Positions 30,524 to 38,028 of a DNA stretch of 39,429 bases are shown one piece after another. How positions within the stretch are numbered: position 1 is the stretch's first letter; every line of letters starts with the position of its first letter. Position numbers and translations under genes: made by a program. The notes under the pieces were generated by a model. It was not told where the DNA came from. It was given only the letters and a program-made list of their open reading frames with translations, and searched no databases. Origin of the DNA: Candidatus Omnitrophota bacterium (GTDB lineage Bacteria > Omnitrophota > Omnitrophia > Omnitrophales > Aquincolibacteriaceae); the NCBI GenBank assembly GCA_903856085.1, contig CAIOAT010000013.1, positions 1 through 39,429 on the forward strand, in the 5' to 3' direction.

Positions 30524-31859
30524 TCAGGTCATCCTCCAAAGTTTTACCGCGGATCATTTCCCAATTTGCCTGCGCGTTCGACACATCGGCAAGGCTTAGC
30601 ACGTAATCATTTTCTGCATTATTCTGTTCTTGCTCGGCCGTATCAAAATCCTGAAACGTCATCAATCCGGAAGCGTATTCCGCGCGGACGATCTCCGCCC
30701 GTTTCTGCGAGGCTTCGAGGAATTTCTTGCGAACCGCAATATTATCGATCGCATTCGCGTATTTGACCCAGGCCTCCGCAAGTTGGGCCACAGCTTCATC
30801 CCGGGCACTGATCGCGAGTGTCCGCGCCACGTCATAGTCGGCTTTGGCCTTACGGATCGCGTTCACGTTTTTGCCACCGTTAAAAAACGGAACGATCACA
30901 TTCAGACCCCAGGAATGTTCGCTTTTCAAGTTGGAAACCCGCGAACCCGAATCGCCGTAATCCATGGTCCCGTCGACCTGAGGCCAGACAGCCGACTGCG
31001 CGGCAACAACATTAGCCTTCGCGGCTTCCGCGACTTTGATCAGCCGCTGCACCTGCGGCAGATTGTCCGCGATCTCCCCATAATCGGGCTCCATGACGAT
31101 CCCCAACGGAACCAACTGCTCCAGAGAATTCTTGATCATGACCGGCAAAACGAATTCGCCGCCGCTCTCCCGCGCGAGCCGAATCGTCTGACTATTAATA
31201 GAGCGTTCCGCCGCTTGGACATCAAAAGCCGCCTGGGCGGCAAGCGCCTCGGCTCGCAAAGCGGAACCGAGATTCTCACGTCCCGCTTCGTAACGGAGAC
31301 GAACCATTTCCGCATTCTGTTTTCTCCGTTCGAGGATTCCTTGGTTCACCTTCCAAAGGCGATTCCATTTCAGGACATCGACATACGCGAGTTTCAAAGC
31401 GTTGCGAACAGTCGCGCTCGTCACCACATACTGAAAATTCGCCGCATCCAGATCCTTCCGGGCTTTGATAAAACTTCCGGTCGTCCCGAATCCATTAAAA
31501 AGCGACTGGTTCCCCACGAGGTCCAAAGAAAGATTGTCCTGCAGCGCGCTCCCGCCGCCCGAACCCGACCCGCCCCCCGAAAATCCATTGCGGGAGACAC
31601 TCCGCTGGAGATCTCCCTGGAACGAAGGCAGGTAATCCCCAAAAGCGATATCGCGGCTTCGCGCGACGGAAGTCACCACATACCGGGCGCTTTGAAGATC
31701 AGGATTGAGTTGCAGGGCTTTTCGCACAAGACCCAGCCATGTCACCACTTCGGGTTGGGACACGCGTTGGATATGAGCCCCCGGTAAACGCACCGTGAGA
31801 CACCCTCCGAGGAGAAGCGTCATCAGCACGAGAATAAAAAATTTCTTCGGATATTTCAT
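30510..31859 (-). CDS. TolC-family outer-membrane efflux lipoprotein
   Basis: A 449-residue outer-membrane channel protein of the OprM/TolC family. The signal peptide ends in a lipobox, L17-G-G-C20, so it should be lipidated. Two outer-membrane efflux repeats are visible: 'ALQLNPDLQSARYVVTSVARSRDIAFGDYLPSF' region at 50-80 and 'LIKVAEAAKANVVAAQSAVWPQ' near 275, each followed by beta segments; a Gly/Ser run (GGGSGSGGGSA) near residue 95 lies in the first beta segment. Long helices end with 'EIVRAEYASGLMTFQDFDTAEQ' as usual. It forms the exit duct for MacAB in this operon. Confidence 0.92.
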   Translation of the reverse strand: MKYPKKFFILVLMTLLLGGCLTVRLPGAHIQRVSQPEVVTWLGLVRKALQLNPDLQSARYVVTSVARSRDIAFGDYLPSFQGDLQRSVSRNGFSGGGSGSGGGSALQDNLSLDLVGNQSLFNGFGTTGSFIKARKDLDAANFQYVVTSATVRNALKLAYVDVLKWNRLWKVNQGILERRKQNAEMVRLRYEAGRENLGSALRAEALAAQAAFDVQAAERSINSQTIRLARESGGEFVLPVMIKNSLEQLVPLGIVMEPDYGEIADNLPQVQRLIKVAEAAKANVVAAQSAVWPQVDGTMDYGDSGSRVSNLKSEHSWGLNVIVPFFNGGKNVNAIRKAKADYDVARTLAISARDEAVAQLAEAWVKYANAIDNIAVRKKFLEASQKRAEIVRAEYASGLMTFQDFDTAEQEQNNAENDYVLSLADVSNAQANWEMIRGKTLEDDLNANK

Positions 31860-31895
31860 CTTTCCTCTTTTTAAAACCGGTTCATAGCGACCGGA

Positions 31896-32666
31896 TCAAT
31901 TTGATGACGTCGACGAACTGCTGTCTGATTTTTTGCTCAGAAAAGCTTGAAGCAACTGTGCACCGGTCGTTGCCAACGCACTGGTCTGAGAAGTGCTTTG
32001 CGAAGTTCCGGACGCACTATCGACAGAATCCCCGGAATAACTGCGGCGGGAATGTCGATGATAACCCGCAGGCCTTGAATTGGAGAACGACGGATCGGAC
32101 ACGGGCTCAGTCTGTGCATATCCCGCCGGGGCACTCGGCGAAGCGCTATAACTTGGGGTGGCCGTAATCGGCGCTTGAGAACCCGAAGCGCTGTAAGGAG
32201 CCGGGATACTCTGCCGGAAGGGCGCCTCGGGTATGTTCATGGCGCCTTTGGCAATCTGCTGTTCCTCGGGGATCAAATTCACGTTGATCGACGATGCCAG
32301 ATCTTTTTCGATCTTAATGGTTTTGGTCTCGACTTTGTGAAGCGGCGCTGTGAATTTCACGACATAATTCCCTGTTCTGATGGACTCGACCAGATAATGC
32401 CCATCATCGTCGGTCGCCGCCGTGTTCACGACCGCGCCATCCAAGCCGGAGATTTCCACCGCCACAAGCTTCAAAGGCTTCGCGATCCTTTCATCCAGGA
32501 CGACCCCCTGCAAACTCCCGTGGGCCGGCCCTGCAAAAACATTGTTCTTCAATGAATAGATCCCTCCTGTGATCGAAATGACGCCGGCAAGAAGCGCGAC
32601 GACAAGGTTTATCACGTGAAGATGCGAGGCCGGTGATTTGGGGGCTGGATTCTCAGGTTCTTTCAT
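31896..32666 (-). CDS. Membrane-anchored carboxypeptidase-regulatory-like protein with Ser-rich tail
   Basis: A 256-residue protein. Residues 1-16 are cytoplasmic and 17-40 form a membrane helix ('VINLVVALLAGVISITGGIYSL'-like). Residues about 50-133 are a CarboxypepD_reg domain: 'GSLQGVVLDERIAKPLKLVAV' then 'VNTAATDDDGHYLVESIRTGNYVVKF'. The rest (140-256) is Ser/Pro/Ala/Tyr-rich low-complexity sequence ending in a run of Ser and Thr. It lies 29 bases behind marR and 36 before the TolC-like gene, clearly in the efflux operon. The domain is common in surface proteins as a structural module; what it does here is unknown. Confidence 0.75.
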   Translation of the reverse strand: MKEPENPAPKSPASHLHVINLVVALLAGVISITGGIYSLKNNVFAGPAHGSLQGVVLDERIAKPLKLVAVEISGLDGAVVNTAATDDDGHYLVESIRTGNYVVKFTAPLHKVETKTIKIEKDLASSINVNLIPEEQQIAKGAMNIPEAPFRQSIPAPYSASGSQAPITATPSYSASPSAPAGYAQTEPVSDPSFSNSRPAGYHRHSRRSYSGDSVDSASGTSQSTSQTSALATTGAQLLQAFLSKKSDSSSSTSSN

Positions 32667-32695
32667 AAAGATAAACTCCGTTCTGAATTGCTAGA

Positions 32696-33145
32696 TCATT
32701 TCCAATTTTGAGAAAGTTTTTCGACAAGTTTTTCTAGGATGCTCAAATAGGTCGATCGTTCTTCTGCGGTCAACGTTTCAAAAAGATTCAAGGTCGTTTC
32801 GCGCCGTTGATCCATGATCTCCCGGAGGACCTTCCGCCCTTTTGTGGAGACATCGACAAAAACAACGCGCCGGTCTTCGTCAGTCCGCCTTCGTTGCGCG
32901 AGCCCCTGTTTTACAAGGCGGTCGACCATCCCGGTGACGGACGAAAGCCCCATCTTCATAAAATTAGCGAGCTCACGCATCGGGCATTCCCTATTACGAG
33001 ACAGATAGCCAAGCACCCAAAGCTGGGGCAGCGTGATGGCTCCCTTCGTCAGATAATTATTTCCATGCCGTGCCATGCCCCGCGCCAACTGGGGAAAAAG
33101 CTCCGTAACGCGATCCGCAAACGCTTCCATACTTAGTCGGCTCAT
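32696..33145 (-). CDS. MarR family transcriptional regulator
   Basis: A 149-residue winged-helix repressor. Helix 1 'MEAFADRVTELFPQLARGMARH' and the last two helices form the dimer. The DNA-binding part is 'ITLPQLWVLGYLSRNRECPMRELANFMKMGLSSVTGMVDRLVKQGLAQ', followed by the wing 'RRRTDEDRRVVFVDVSTKGRKVL' with the family's D-x-R motif. The ATG at 33145 has GGAGG five bases upstream. It heads the efflux operon, and a perfect palindrome lies between its promoter and start codon, so it is probably autoregulated and released by a compound that the pumps export. Confidence 0.94.
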   Translation of the reverse strand: MSRLSMEAFADRVTELFPQLARGMARHGNNYLTKGAITLPQLWVLGYLSRNRECPMRELANFMKMGLSSVTGMVDRLVKQGLAQRRRTDEDRRVVFVDVSTKGRKVLREIMDQRRETTLNLFETLTAEERSTYLSILEKLVEKLSQNWK

Positions 33146-33156
33146 AAGCCCTCCGT

Positions 33157-33175
33157 TAATTTAGCATGTAAATTA
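33157..33175. promoter_or_regulatory. Candidate MarR operator palindrome
   Basis: TAATTTA and TAAATTA flank a five-base centre (GCATG on +), a perfect 7+5+7 inverted repeat. It begins 12 bases upstream of the marR ATG and lies just downstream of the expected transcription start. The size and AT-rich arms fit typical MarR-family sites. Confidence 0.6.
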
Positions 33176-33187
33176 TTCATGCCACGA

Positions 33188-33215
33188 AGTATATCAGACT
33201 TTCCCGCAAAGTCAC
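33188..33215 (-). promoter_or_regulatory. Promoter of the marR efflux operon
   Basis: Minus-strand GTGACT (33210-33215) and TATACT (33188-33193) are spaced by 16 bases. The start would fall near 33181, six bases before the palindrome at 33157-33175. Confidence 0.55.
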
Positions 33216-33229
33216 TTTAAAAACAAAAA

Positions 33230-33979
33230 CTAGCGGAGCTTGAGATCGCCGATGAGATAGAGGAGAGCGTGATGGGCGACGGCAAGGCCAAAGGCGCCGG
33301 TGACAGTCGGCGTACTGCCCAATTTGTGCCGGCGGCGGCCGCGGTCGTTATCCTGTTCTTCATTGAGGATACGGGTTTCCTGGATCGGCTCCTCGGAAAC
33401 GGGTGTGTCGGAATAAATACAGAAGATCCCCTTTTGGATCCCCCGCCGCCGGAGGCGTGAGCGAACATAGCGCGCAAGAGGGCAACCGGTCGTCTTAAAA
33501 AGATCTCCTGCCTTGATCGAAAAAATATTCATCCGGATCGCCGCACCCATGGAGGAAATGACGGGAATCTTTTTTTCGTGGCAGTACGCGAGGAGCTGCA
33601 CTTTGGGGTTCAGGGAATCCACGGCGTCGATCACAAGATCCGGCTTCCCTTCGACAATTTGGTCCATGGTCTCTGCCGCCGCAAAAGCGTTTACCACCTC
33701 GACCTTGCAATGGGGATTGATCTGAGCAATGCGTTCCTTGGCAGCCTCGGCCTTGAGTTTCCCGAGATTGGGGGTAATGGCGAGGAGGTGGCGGTTAAAA
33801 TTGGTCGTTTTGATGGTATCAAAATCCACGAGCCGGAGATGGCGGATGCCGGAACGCGCAAGGGCCTCAGTCGCGTAACTTCCCACCGCGCCGATCCCGA
33901 TCACCACCACAAAAGCCTTTTTGAGTCGCTCGACCTTTTCCTTACCGAGCAGAAGTTCCAGACAGAAAAGCCGTTCCAT
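33230..33979 (-). CDS. tcdA: tRNA threonylcarbamoyladenosine dehydratase (TcdA/ThiF-like E1 enzyme)
   Basis: A 249-residue ATP-dependent E1-like enzyme that cyclises t6A37 of tRNA. The N-terminus 'MERLFCLELLLGKEKVERLKKAF' is the TcdA pattern. The nucleotide fold is 'VVVIGIGAVGSYATEALARSGIRHL' (G28-x-G-x-x-G33), 'RLVDFDTIKTTNFNRHLLA' with D52, D54, N60 and R63, and 'LGKLKAE' with K74. 'DLVIDAVDSLNPKVQLLAYC' and 'PVISSMGAAIRMN' also fit. I chose the ATG at 33979, where homology begins; it overlaps the tatD end by 38 bases. A longer open frame to 34129 lies inside tatD. A general ThiF role in sulphur transfer is the alternative. Confidence 0.9.
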   Translation of the reverse strand: MERLFCLELLLGKEKVERLKKAFVVVIGIGAVGSYATEALARSGIRHLRLVDFDTIKTTNFNRHLLAITPNLGKLKAEAAKERIAQINPHCKVEVVNAFAAAETMDQIVEGKPDLVIDAVDSLNPKVQLLAYCHEKKIPVISSMGAAIRMNIFSIKAGDLFKTTGCPLARYVRSRLRRRGIQKGIFCIYSDTPVSEEPIQETRILNEEQDNDRGRRRHKLGSTPTVTGAFGLAVAHHALLYLIGDLKLR

Positions 33980-34724
33980 TCGCCCACACTGCTTTCTCGA
34001 GCGCGTCTTCGTCGATCCCTTTCGCGCGCACCGCAAGATTATAAATGCCCTGAAGACTTTCAAAATATTTCTCATCATGCACGTCCGCGCCGATCCGTCC
34101 CGGTTCGGTATACGGAAAATCCGTTTCAAGGAGCAGCCGGTCGAGAGGCACGTTCCGCATCGCGGCGATCGACTCCTCGGTGTCCCTCTGGAGACTCTTC
34201 CAGGAAAATGAGATATACCCCCCGAGATTTAAGAGGTCCTTCAGCACCTGCGGAGAGCCCTGAAAGGAATGAACCATGAACCGCGTTTTCGCGGGCAAGC
34301 TGCGTTTTAGAATATTCACGAGATCGCTCCACGCCCGGACACAATGGATCGCCAGAGGACGCGCTAAACGGCCCGCAAGCTCAAGCTGGCGGTGAAACAC
34401 CTCGGTCTGTCTCGCGAGGTCGACATTACGCGCCTTATCAAGACCCACCTCGCCGACCCCCGCCCCAGGATTCCTCTTTAAAAAGCTTTCGAGCATCGCA
34501 TACCAATCCGCCGGAAGCTTGGCAACATACCACGGATGAACCCCAAAGAACGGCACGACCCGCCGGTCCTCGGTCCTGAACTTCTCCACCGCAAGCCAAT
34601 CCTCCGGCCGGGTGGCACAGCACACAAATTGCCCGGTCCGGAGATGCTCCGCCAGCTTCAAAATACTTTTGAGCATGAGCGGGTCCGGAATATCCTGTAA
34701 ATGAAGATGCATATCGGTAAGCAT
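33942..34724 (-). CDS. TatD family metal-dependent hydrolase
   Basis: A 260-residue TIM-barrel hydrolase, cytoplasmic, with the full metal site: H6 and H8 in 'MLTDMHLHLQ', E92 in 'GVGEVGLD', H127 in 'PLAIHCVRAW', H152 in 'FMVHSFQGS' and D202 in 'LLLETDFPYTEPGR'. TatD proteins act as 3'-5' DNases or as D-aminoacyl-tRNA or related hydrolases; the exact substrate cannot be told. 'GVHPWYVAKL' and 'GGYISFSW' are also family features. The ATG at 34724 has no clear Shine-Dalgarno. tcdA follows with a 38-base overlap. Confidence 0.92.
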   Translation of the reverse strand: MLTDMHLHLQDIPDPLMLKSILKLAEHLRTGQFVCCATRPEDWLAVEKFRTEDRRVVPFFGVHPWYVAKLPADWYAMLESFLKRNPGAGVGEVGLDKARNVDLARQTEVFHRQLELAGRLARPLAIHCVRAWSDLVNILKRSLPAKTRFMVHSFQGSPQVLKDLLNLGGYISFSWKSLQRDTEESIAAMRNVPLDRLLLETDFPYTEPGRIGADVHDEKYFESLQGIYNLAVRAKGIDEDALEKAVWANGTAFLSGTSAR

Positions 34725-34960
34725 GGAAGGGATTGTATCCTGCTTGGAGGATTGCGTCTACTTTCGCAACGAGTAAGGTTTGCGAAAGCAGAACCGCGTT
34801 AGAGTCTTTGAGACCTGTGAAGTCCTGAATAAACTCCGACAAGCCCTTCGTCTGCGGTCGATGCCTCAATGAAATAGCATCGGCGATGCAACTACGGCAA
34901 AACAGCTTCGCCCTGTCGATATACGCTATTTTTTTATTTCACGCCTTGTTTCCGTCTTTT
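34725..34960. other. Gene-free stretch with palindromes
   Basis: No convincing gene. CTTTCGCAA at 34761-34769 is the perfect complement of TTGCGAAAG at 34780-34788 (ten-base loop), and a neighbouring TTGCG at 34752-34756 can compete for the same arm. GCATCG/CGATGC forms a second palindrome near 34877-34890. The minus strand is open from about 34943 through this stretch (LSEFIQDFTGLKDSN and so on) but has no good start codon or ribosome site and runs out of frame into tatD. It may be a decayed gene or a dispersed repeat. Confidence 0.4.
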
Positions 34961-35722
34961 CTACTTCCCAAGACGCCCAAGAGTTTTGACCAGCGGCGCG
35001 CTGGAGATTTTCATCGCCCCCGTAAGCGGTTTTTCCATCTCCAGGATCAAAAATATTGCTCCGGCCACCGAGATCGCACAGACAAGAAAAACAACGACCA
35101 CAGTTCCGTTGCGCGGGGCCAAAAGCCCGAAGCAGGCAAAGAGAACGGTCGCCCAGAATATAAGCACCCCAAGAAACATCGGCGGAAGCGAGGTTTGGAG
35201 CTGTTCGAAAAGTAACCACCGGATCTGCAACAGATCGTCGCTGATCTGAATGGCCTTTGCCTGGTATGAACGCTGGAGATTGTTTTGAGGAACGAGGTTC
35301 CGAAGAGCCGCTTGGATCTCTTCCATGTCAGTGAATTTTCCGGAAAGATCCGCGCCCTGGAGCCTTTCGATCTGTTCAGGCCAGACCTTCGCGATCCTGG
35401 CGCTGAGGAAACGCTTCAAAAGGCCGCGAATTTCTTTAGCCTCGGGACCATAGTTCGCCAAAACACGGTCCATCAAGAGAACCTTCGCGCCGCTCTGCGT
35501 GATCATCGTACTGGTTGTGTCAAAAGAGCCTTTTGAAGAGCTGATAAGCAAGCCGAGCACAAGAGCTGTCAGTGTCGCGACCAACCCGGCGCCTAATTTC
35601 ACGGCCTCCTTGGCATCGTCGCTGAGATGGTGCCCGGGCAATACCGTGCGAAGGAACAGACCGAAAAGGGACCCGCCAAACACGCAAGCAAAAATAATCA
35701 GACTGATTAAAATCGAGTTCAT
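34961..35722 (-). CDS. DUF4239 (bestrophin-like) membrane protein
   Basis: A 253-residue inner-membrane protein with four helices, about 3-25, 42-62, 182-202 and 208-228. The family signature is 'KLGAGLVATLTALVLGLLISSSKGSFDTTSTMI', followed by a long helical cytoplasmic or periplasmic part ('GPEAKEIRGLLKRFL'), then the second helix pair. DUF4239 proteins are called bestrophin-like but no activity is established. I chose the ATG at 35722 because GGAGGAAG lies just upstream; the frame is open to 35872. It follows a two-helix membrane protein at 37 bases, and the two may work together. Confidence 0.88.
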   Translation of the reverse strand: MNSILISLIIFACVFGGSLFGLFLRTVLPGHHLSDDAKEAVKLGAGLVATLTALVLGLLISSSKGSFDTTSTMITQSGAKVLLMDRVLANYGPEAKEIRGLLKRFLSARIAKVWPEQIERLQGADLSGKFTDMEEIQAALRNLVPQNNLQRSYQAKAIQISDDLLQIRWLLFEQLQTSLPPMFLGVLIFWATVLFACFGLLAPRNGTVVVVFLVCAISVAGAIFLILEMEKPLTGAMKISSAPLVKTLGRLGK

Positions 35723-35759
35723 ATTTCTTCCTCCGATCCTTGGGCCTTTTTGCGAGACA

Positions 35760-36113
35760 TCATTTCTGAAAATCTTTGTCGTCCATATGAAACTTATGAA
35801 GCATCCTATGTAAAACAGGCGAGAAAACGACCCCCATAACGGCAATAAATACAAGCCCGCTAAAAAGCGCATAAACCGACGCGAACACTTTGCCGCCTGT
35901 GCTGGTCAGCTGATTTACGGGACCCATACCCCCTAAGATCATAGACGCATTCAAAAGCGAATCGATCCAGGTTAGACCGGCTATCCAATGATACCCTGCA
36001 ATGCCAATAAATAAAGCGACCAGGATCAAAAAAAGAGCAAGTCCAAAACACAGAGCCAATCTTTTGACAAAGACCGAAACCGACGCTACGTTTTGGTGTT
36101 TTTGTTCGAACAC
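35760..36113 (-). CDS. Two-helix membrane protein with pore-loop-like segment
   Basis: A 117-residue protein with helices at about 20-40 and 75-100. Between them 'YHWIAGLTWIDSLLNASMIL' and then GGMGPV (61-66) look like the pore helix and filter of a two-helix potassium channel, but GGMG stands where TVGYG would be. It ends 'LHRMLHKFHMDDKDFQK'. GTG start at 36113 with GGAGG eight bases upstream. It is paired with the DUF4239 gene downstream. Similar short proteins are known to me only as conserved hypotheticals; channel function is inference. Confidence 0.72.
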   Translation of the reverse strand: MFEQKHQNVASVSVFVKRLALCFGLALFLILVALFIGIAGYHWIAGLTWIDSLLNASMILGGMGPVNQLTSTGGKVFASVYALFSGLVFIAVMGVVFSPVLHRMLHKFHMDDKDFQK

Positions 36114-36136
36114 GTCCTAAACCTCCATGGTTAGGC

Positions 36137-36151
36137 GGGTAGTATAAACCC
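36137..36151 (-). promoter_or_regulatory. Candidate -10 element inside a GGGT/ACCC dyad
   Basis: Minus-strand TATACT (36141-36146) is flanked by GGGT and ACCC (36137-36140 and 36148-36151). It lies 28 bases upstream of the GTG start of the two-helix protein. No good -35 is visible. The dyad could bind a regulator. Confidence 0.35.
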
Positions 36152-36225
36152 ACTCAATGGGAATGGCTAGGGAGTATCAAAATTAAAACACAGCACTTTT
36201 TGCCAAGACCTTTGCGGAGTACGTT

Positions 36226-37854
36226 TTATGCTGTGCGCGTAGCGTAAAGAGAAGCACGTTTGGCTTTGAGCTCGGGATCGGCGAGATAATCGTCCAAGGT
36301 AATGTCCCGTCGGTCGATCATGCCGCGCGGCGTGAGTTCAATGATCCTGTTGGCCACGGTCTGAACGAATTGATGGTCATGCGAGGAAAAAAGCACAGTG
36401 CCGGTGCAACTTTCGAGACCCTTATTGAGCGAGGTGATGGACTCGAGATCCAAATGGTTGGTCGGTTCATCCAAGATCAGCACGTTCGCACCGACAAGCA
36501 TCATGCGCGAGAGCATGCAACGCACCCGTTCTCCTCCGGAAAGCACGGACGCTTTTTTAAGCGATTCTTCGCCTGAGAAAAGCATACGCCCGAGAAAACC
36601 GCGAATAAAATTCTCGTCTGTTTCTTTGGAGAACTGCCGCAGCCAATCGACCAGGCTCATATCGGTCTCAAAATATTTTCCGTTCTCTTTGGGATAATAA
36701 GCCCGGGACGTAGACGCTCCCCACTTGAAAGTCCCTTTGTCCGCCGGAAGTTCGCCCATGAGCACCTGAAAAAGCGTGGTCTTGACGCGATCAAGCGGCC
36801 CGAGAAACGCAATCTTGTCGCCCTTGTCCACTCGGAGATTGAGGCCCGTGAACTGGACCTCCCCTTCGATCGATTTTTCCAGGCCTTCGATCTCCAGGAG
36901 ATCGTTACCGGAATCCTTCTCGAATTTGAACGCCACGTACGGATATTTCCGGGAGGAAGGCTTGATATCCTCAAGCGTCAGCTTTTCCAGGAGCTTCCTG
37001 CGGGAGGTGGCCTGACGTGCTTTGGACGCGTTGGCGCTGAACCGAGCGATAAAGGCCTGCAGTTCCTTACGCTTGGCCTCAGTATCCTTATTCGCCTCGT
37101 TTTTCTGACGAAGCGCAAGCTGGCTGGATTCCGACCAGAATGTGAAATTCCCTGAAAAAAGCTGGATCTTGCCGTAATCGATATCCGCGATATGCGTGCA
37201 GACCCGATCGAGAAAGTGGCGGTCATGCGAAACGACGATCGCCGTGTTCTTGAATTCATAAAGGAAATCCTCAAGCCACATGCACGTCTCAACATCAAGA
37301 TGGTTCGTCGGTTCATCGAGGAGCAGGACATCGGGATTCCCGAAAAGCGCTTGCGCCAAAAGCACGCGCACCTTTTCGCTGGCCTCAAGCTGCTTCATCG
37401 GGACTTGATGCATTTCGTCCGAGATCCCCAGATCGCTTAAAAGCTTCGCCGCCTCAGGCTCCGCGTCCCAGCCGCTCATATCTGCAAATTCATGTTCCAG
37501 CTCCGCGGTCCGAATACCATCGGCGTCCGAAAAATCGGGCTTGGCGTAGATCGCGTCTTTTTCCTTGATGATATTGTAAAGGCGCTCATGGCCCATGATG
37601 ACGGTCGTAAGTACCGTGTACTCGTCGTAGGCGAATTGATCCTGCTTCAGGAAGGAAATGCGCTCATTCTTGCCCGCGGCCACGGATCCGGCGTTGGGTT
37701 CGAGCAGACCTGCGAGGATCTTGAGGAACGTGGACTTCCCCGAGCCGTTGGCCCCGATCAACCCGTAGCAGTTTCCCGGCGTGAACATGATATTCACGTT
37801 CTCGAAGAGCACGCGCTTCCCGTATTGTAAAGTCACACCGTTCGCTGAGATCAT
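36226..37854 (-). CDS. ABC-F ATPase, YbiT-like, with one degenerate ATP site
   Basis: A 542-residue cytoplasmic ABC-F protein that should act on the ribosome. The first ATPase domain has a good Walker A 'GANGSGKST' (34-42) and Walker B 'VLLLDEPTNHLD', but its signature is L156-E-A-S-E160 instead of LSGGE. The linker contains 'FIARFSANASKARQATSRRK'. The second domain has a good signature 'LSGGERVR' (438-442) and Walker B 'LILDEPTNHLD', but its Walker A is G352-PLDRV-K358-TT, with two glycines lost. So only the site made from domain 1 Walker A and domain 2 signature looks intact. ABC-F members protect ribosomes or tune translation. A weak AGGA precedes the ATG. Confidence 0.94.
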   Translation of the reverse strand: MISANGVTLQYGKRVLFENVNIMFTPGNCYGLIGANGSGKSTFLKILAGLLEPNAGSVAAGKNERISFLKQDQFAYDEYTVLTTVIMGHERLYNIIKEKDAIYAKPDFSDADGIRTAELEHEFADMSGWDAEPEAAKLLSDLGISDEMHQVPMKQLEASEKVRVLLAQALFGNPDVLLLDEPTNHLDVETCMWLEDFLYEFKNTAIVVSHDRHFLDRVCTHIADIDYGKIQLFSGNFTFWSESSQLALRQKNEANKDTEAKRKELQAFIARFSANASKARQATSRRKLLEKLTLEDIKPSSRKYPYVAFKFEKDSGNDLLEIEGLEKSIEGEVQFTGLNLRVDKGDKIAFLGPLDRVKTTLFQVLMGELPADKGTFKWGASTSRAYYPKENGKYFETDMSLVDWLRQFSKETDENFIRGFLGRMLFSGEESLKKASVLSGGERVRCMLSRMMLVGANVLILDEPTNHLDLESITSLNKGLESCTGTVLFSSHDHQFVQTVANRIIELTPRGMIDRRDITLDDYLADPELKAKRASLYATRTA

Positions 37855-38028
37855 GATTTTATTCCTGTTAGAGATGAAGTAACGGGGAGGCGTATCCTAC
37901 CACAAAATCCCACAAACTCAATCGAGAAGGTGCTCTCAAGACACATCCCGCGACGGAAAGTATGGTAAGCCACGCTAAAGAGGCCGAGAGACAAGGTTTC
38001 CCATCGAGGCCGACGCGCGGTGGATGGA

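Noticed and set aside
30630-31787. 385-codon open frame on the plus strand
   Set aside because: Antisense to the TolC-like gene; composition is that of a shadow frame.
31896-32666. Treating the CarboxypepD_reg protein as a peptidase
   Set aside because: Only the regulatory beta domain is present; there is no zinc site or catalytic domain.
34438-34869. 144-codon minus-strand frame starting with TTG
   Set aside because: It overlaps most of tatD in another frame, has no ribosome site, and its downstream part is plainly a shadow. Only the upstream stretch is kept as an observation.
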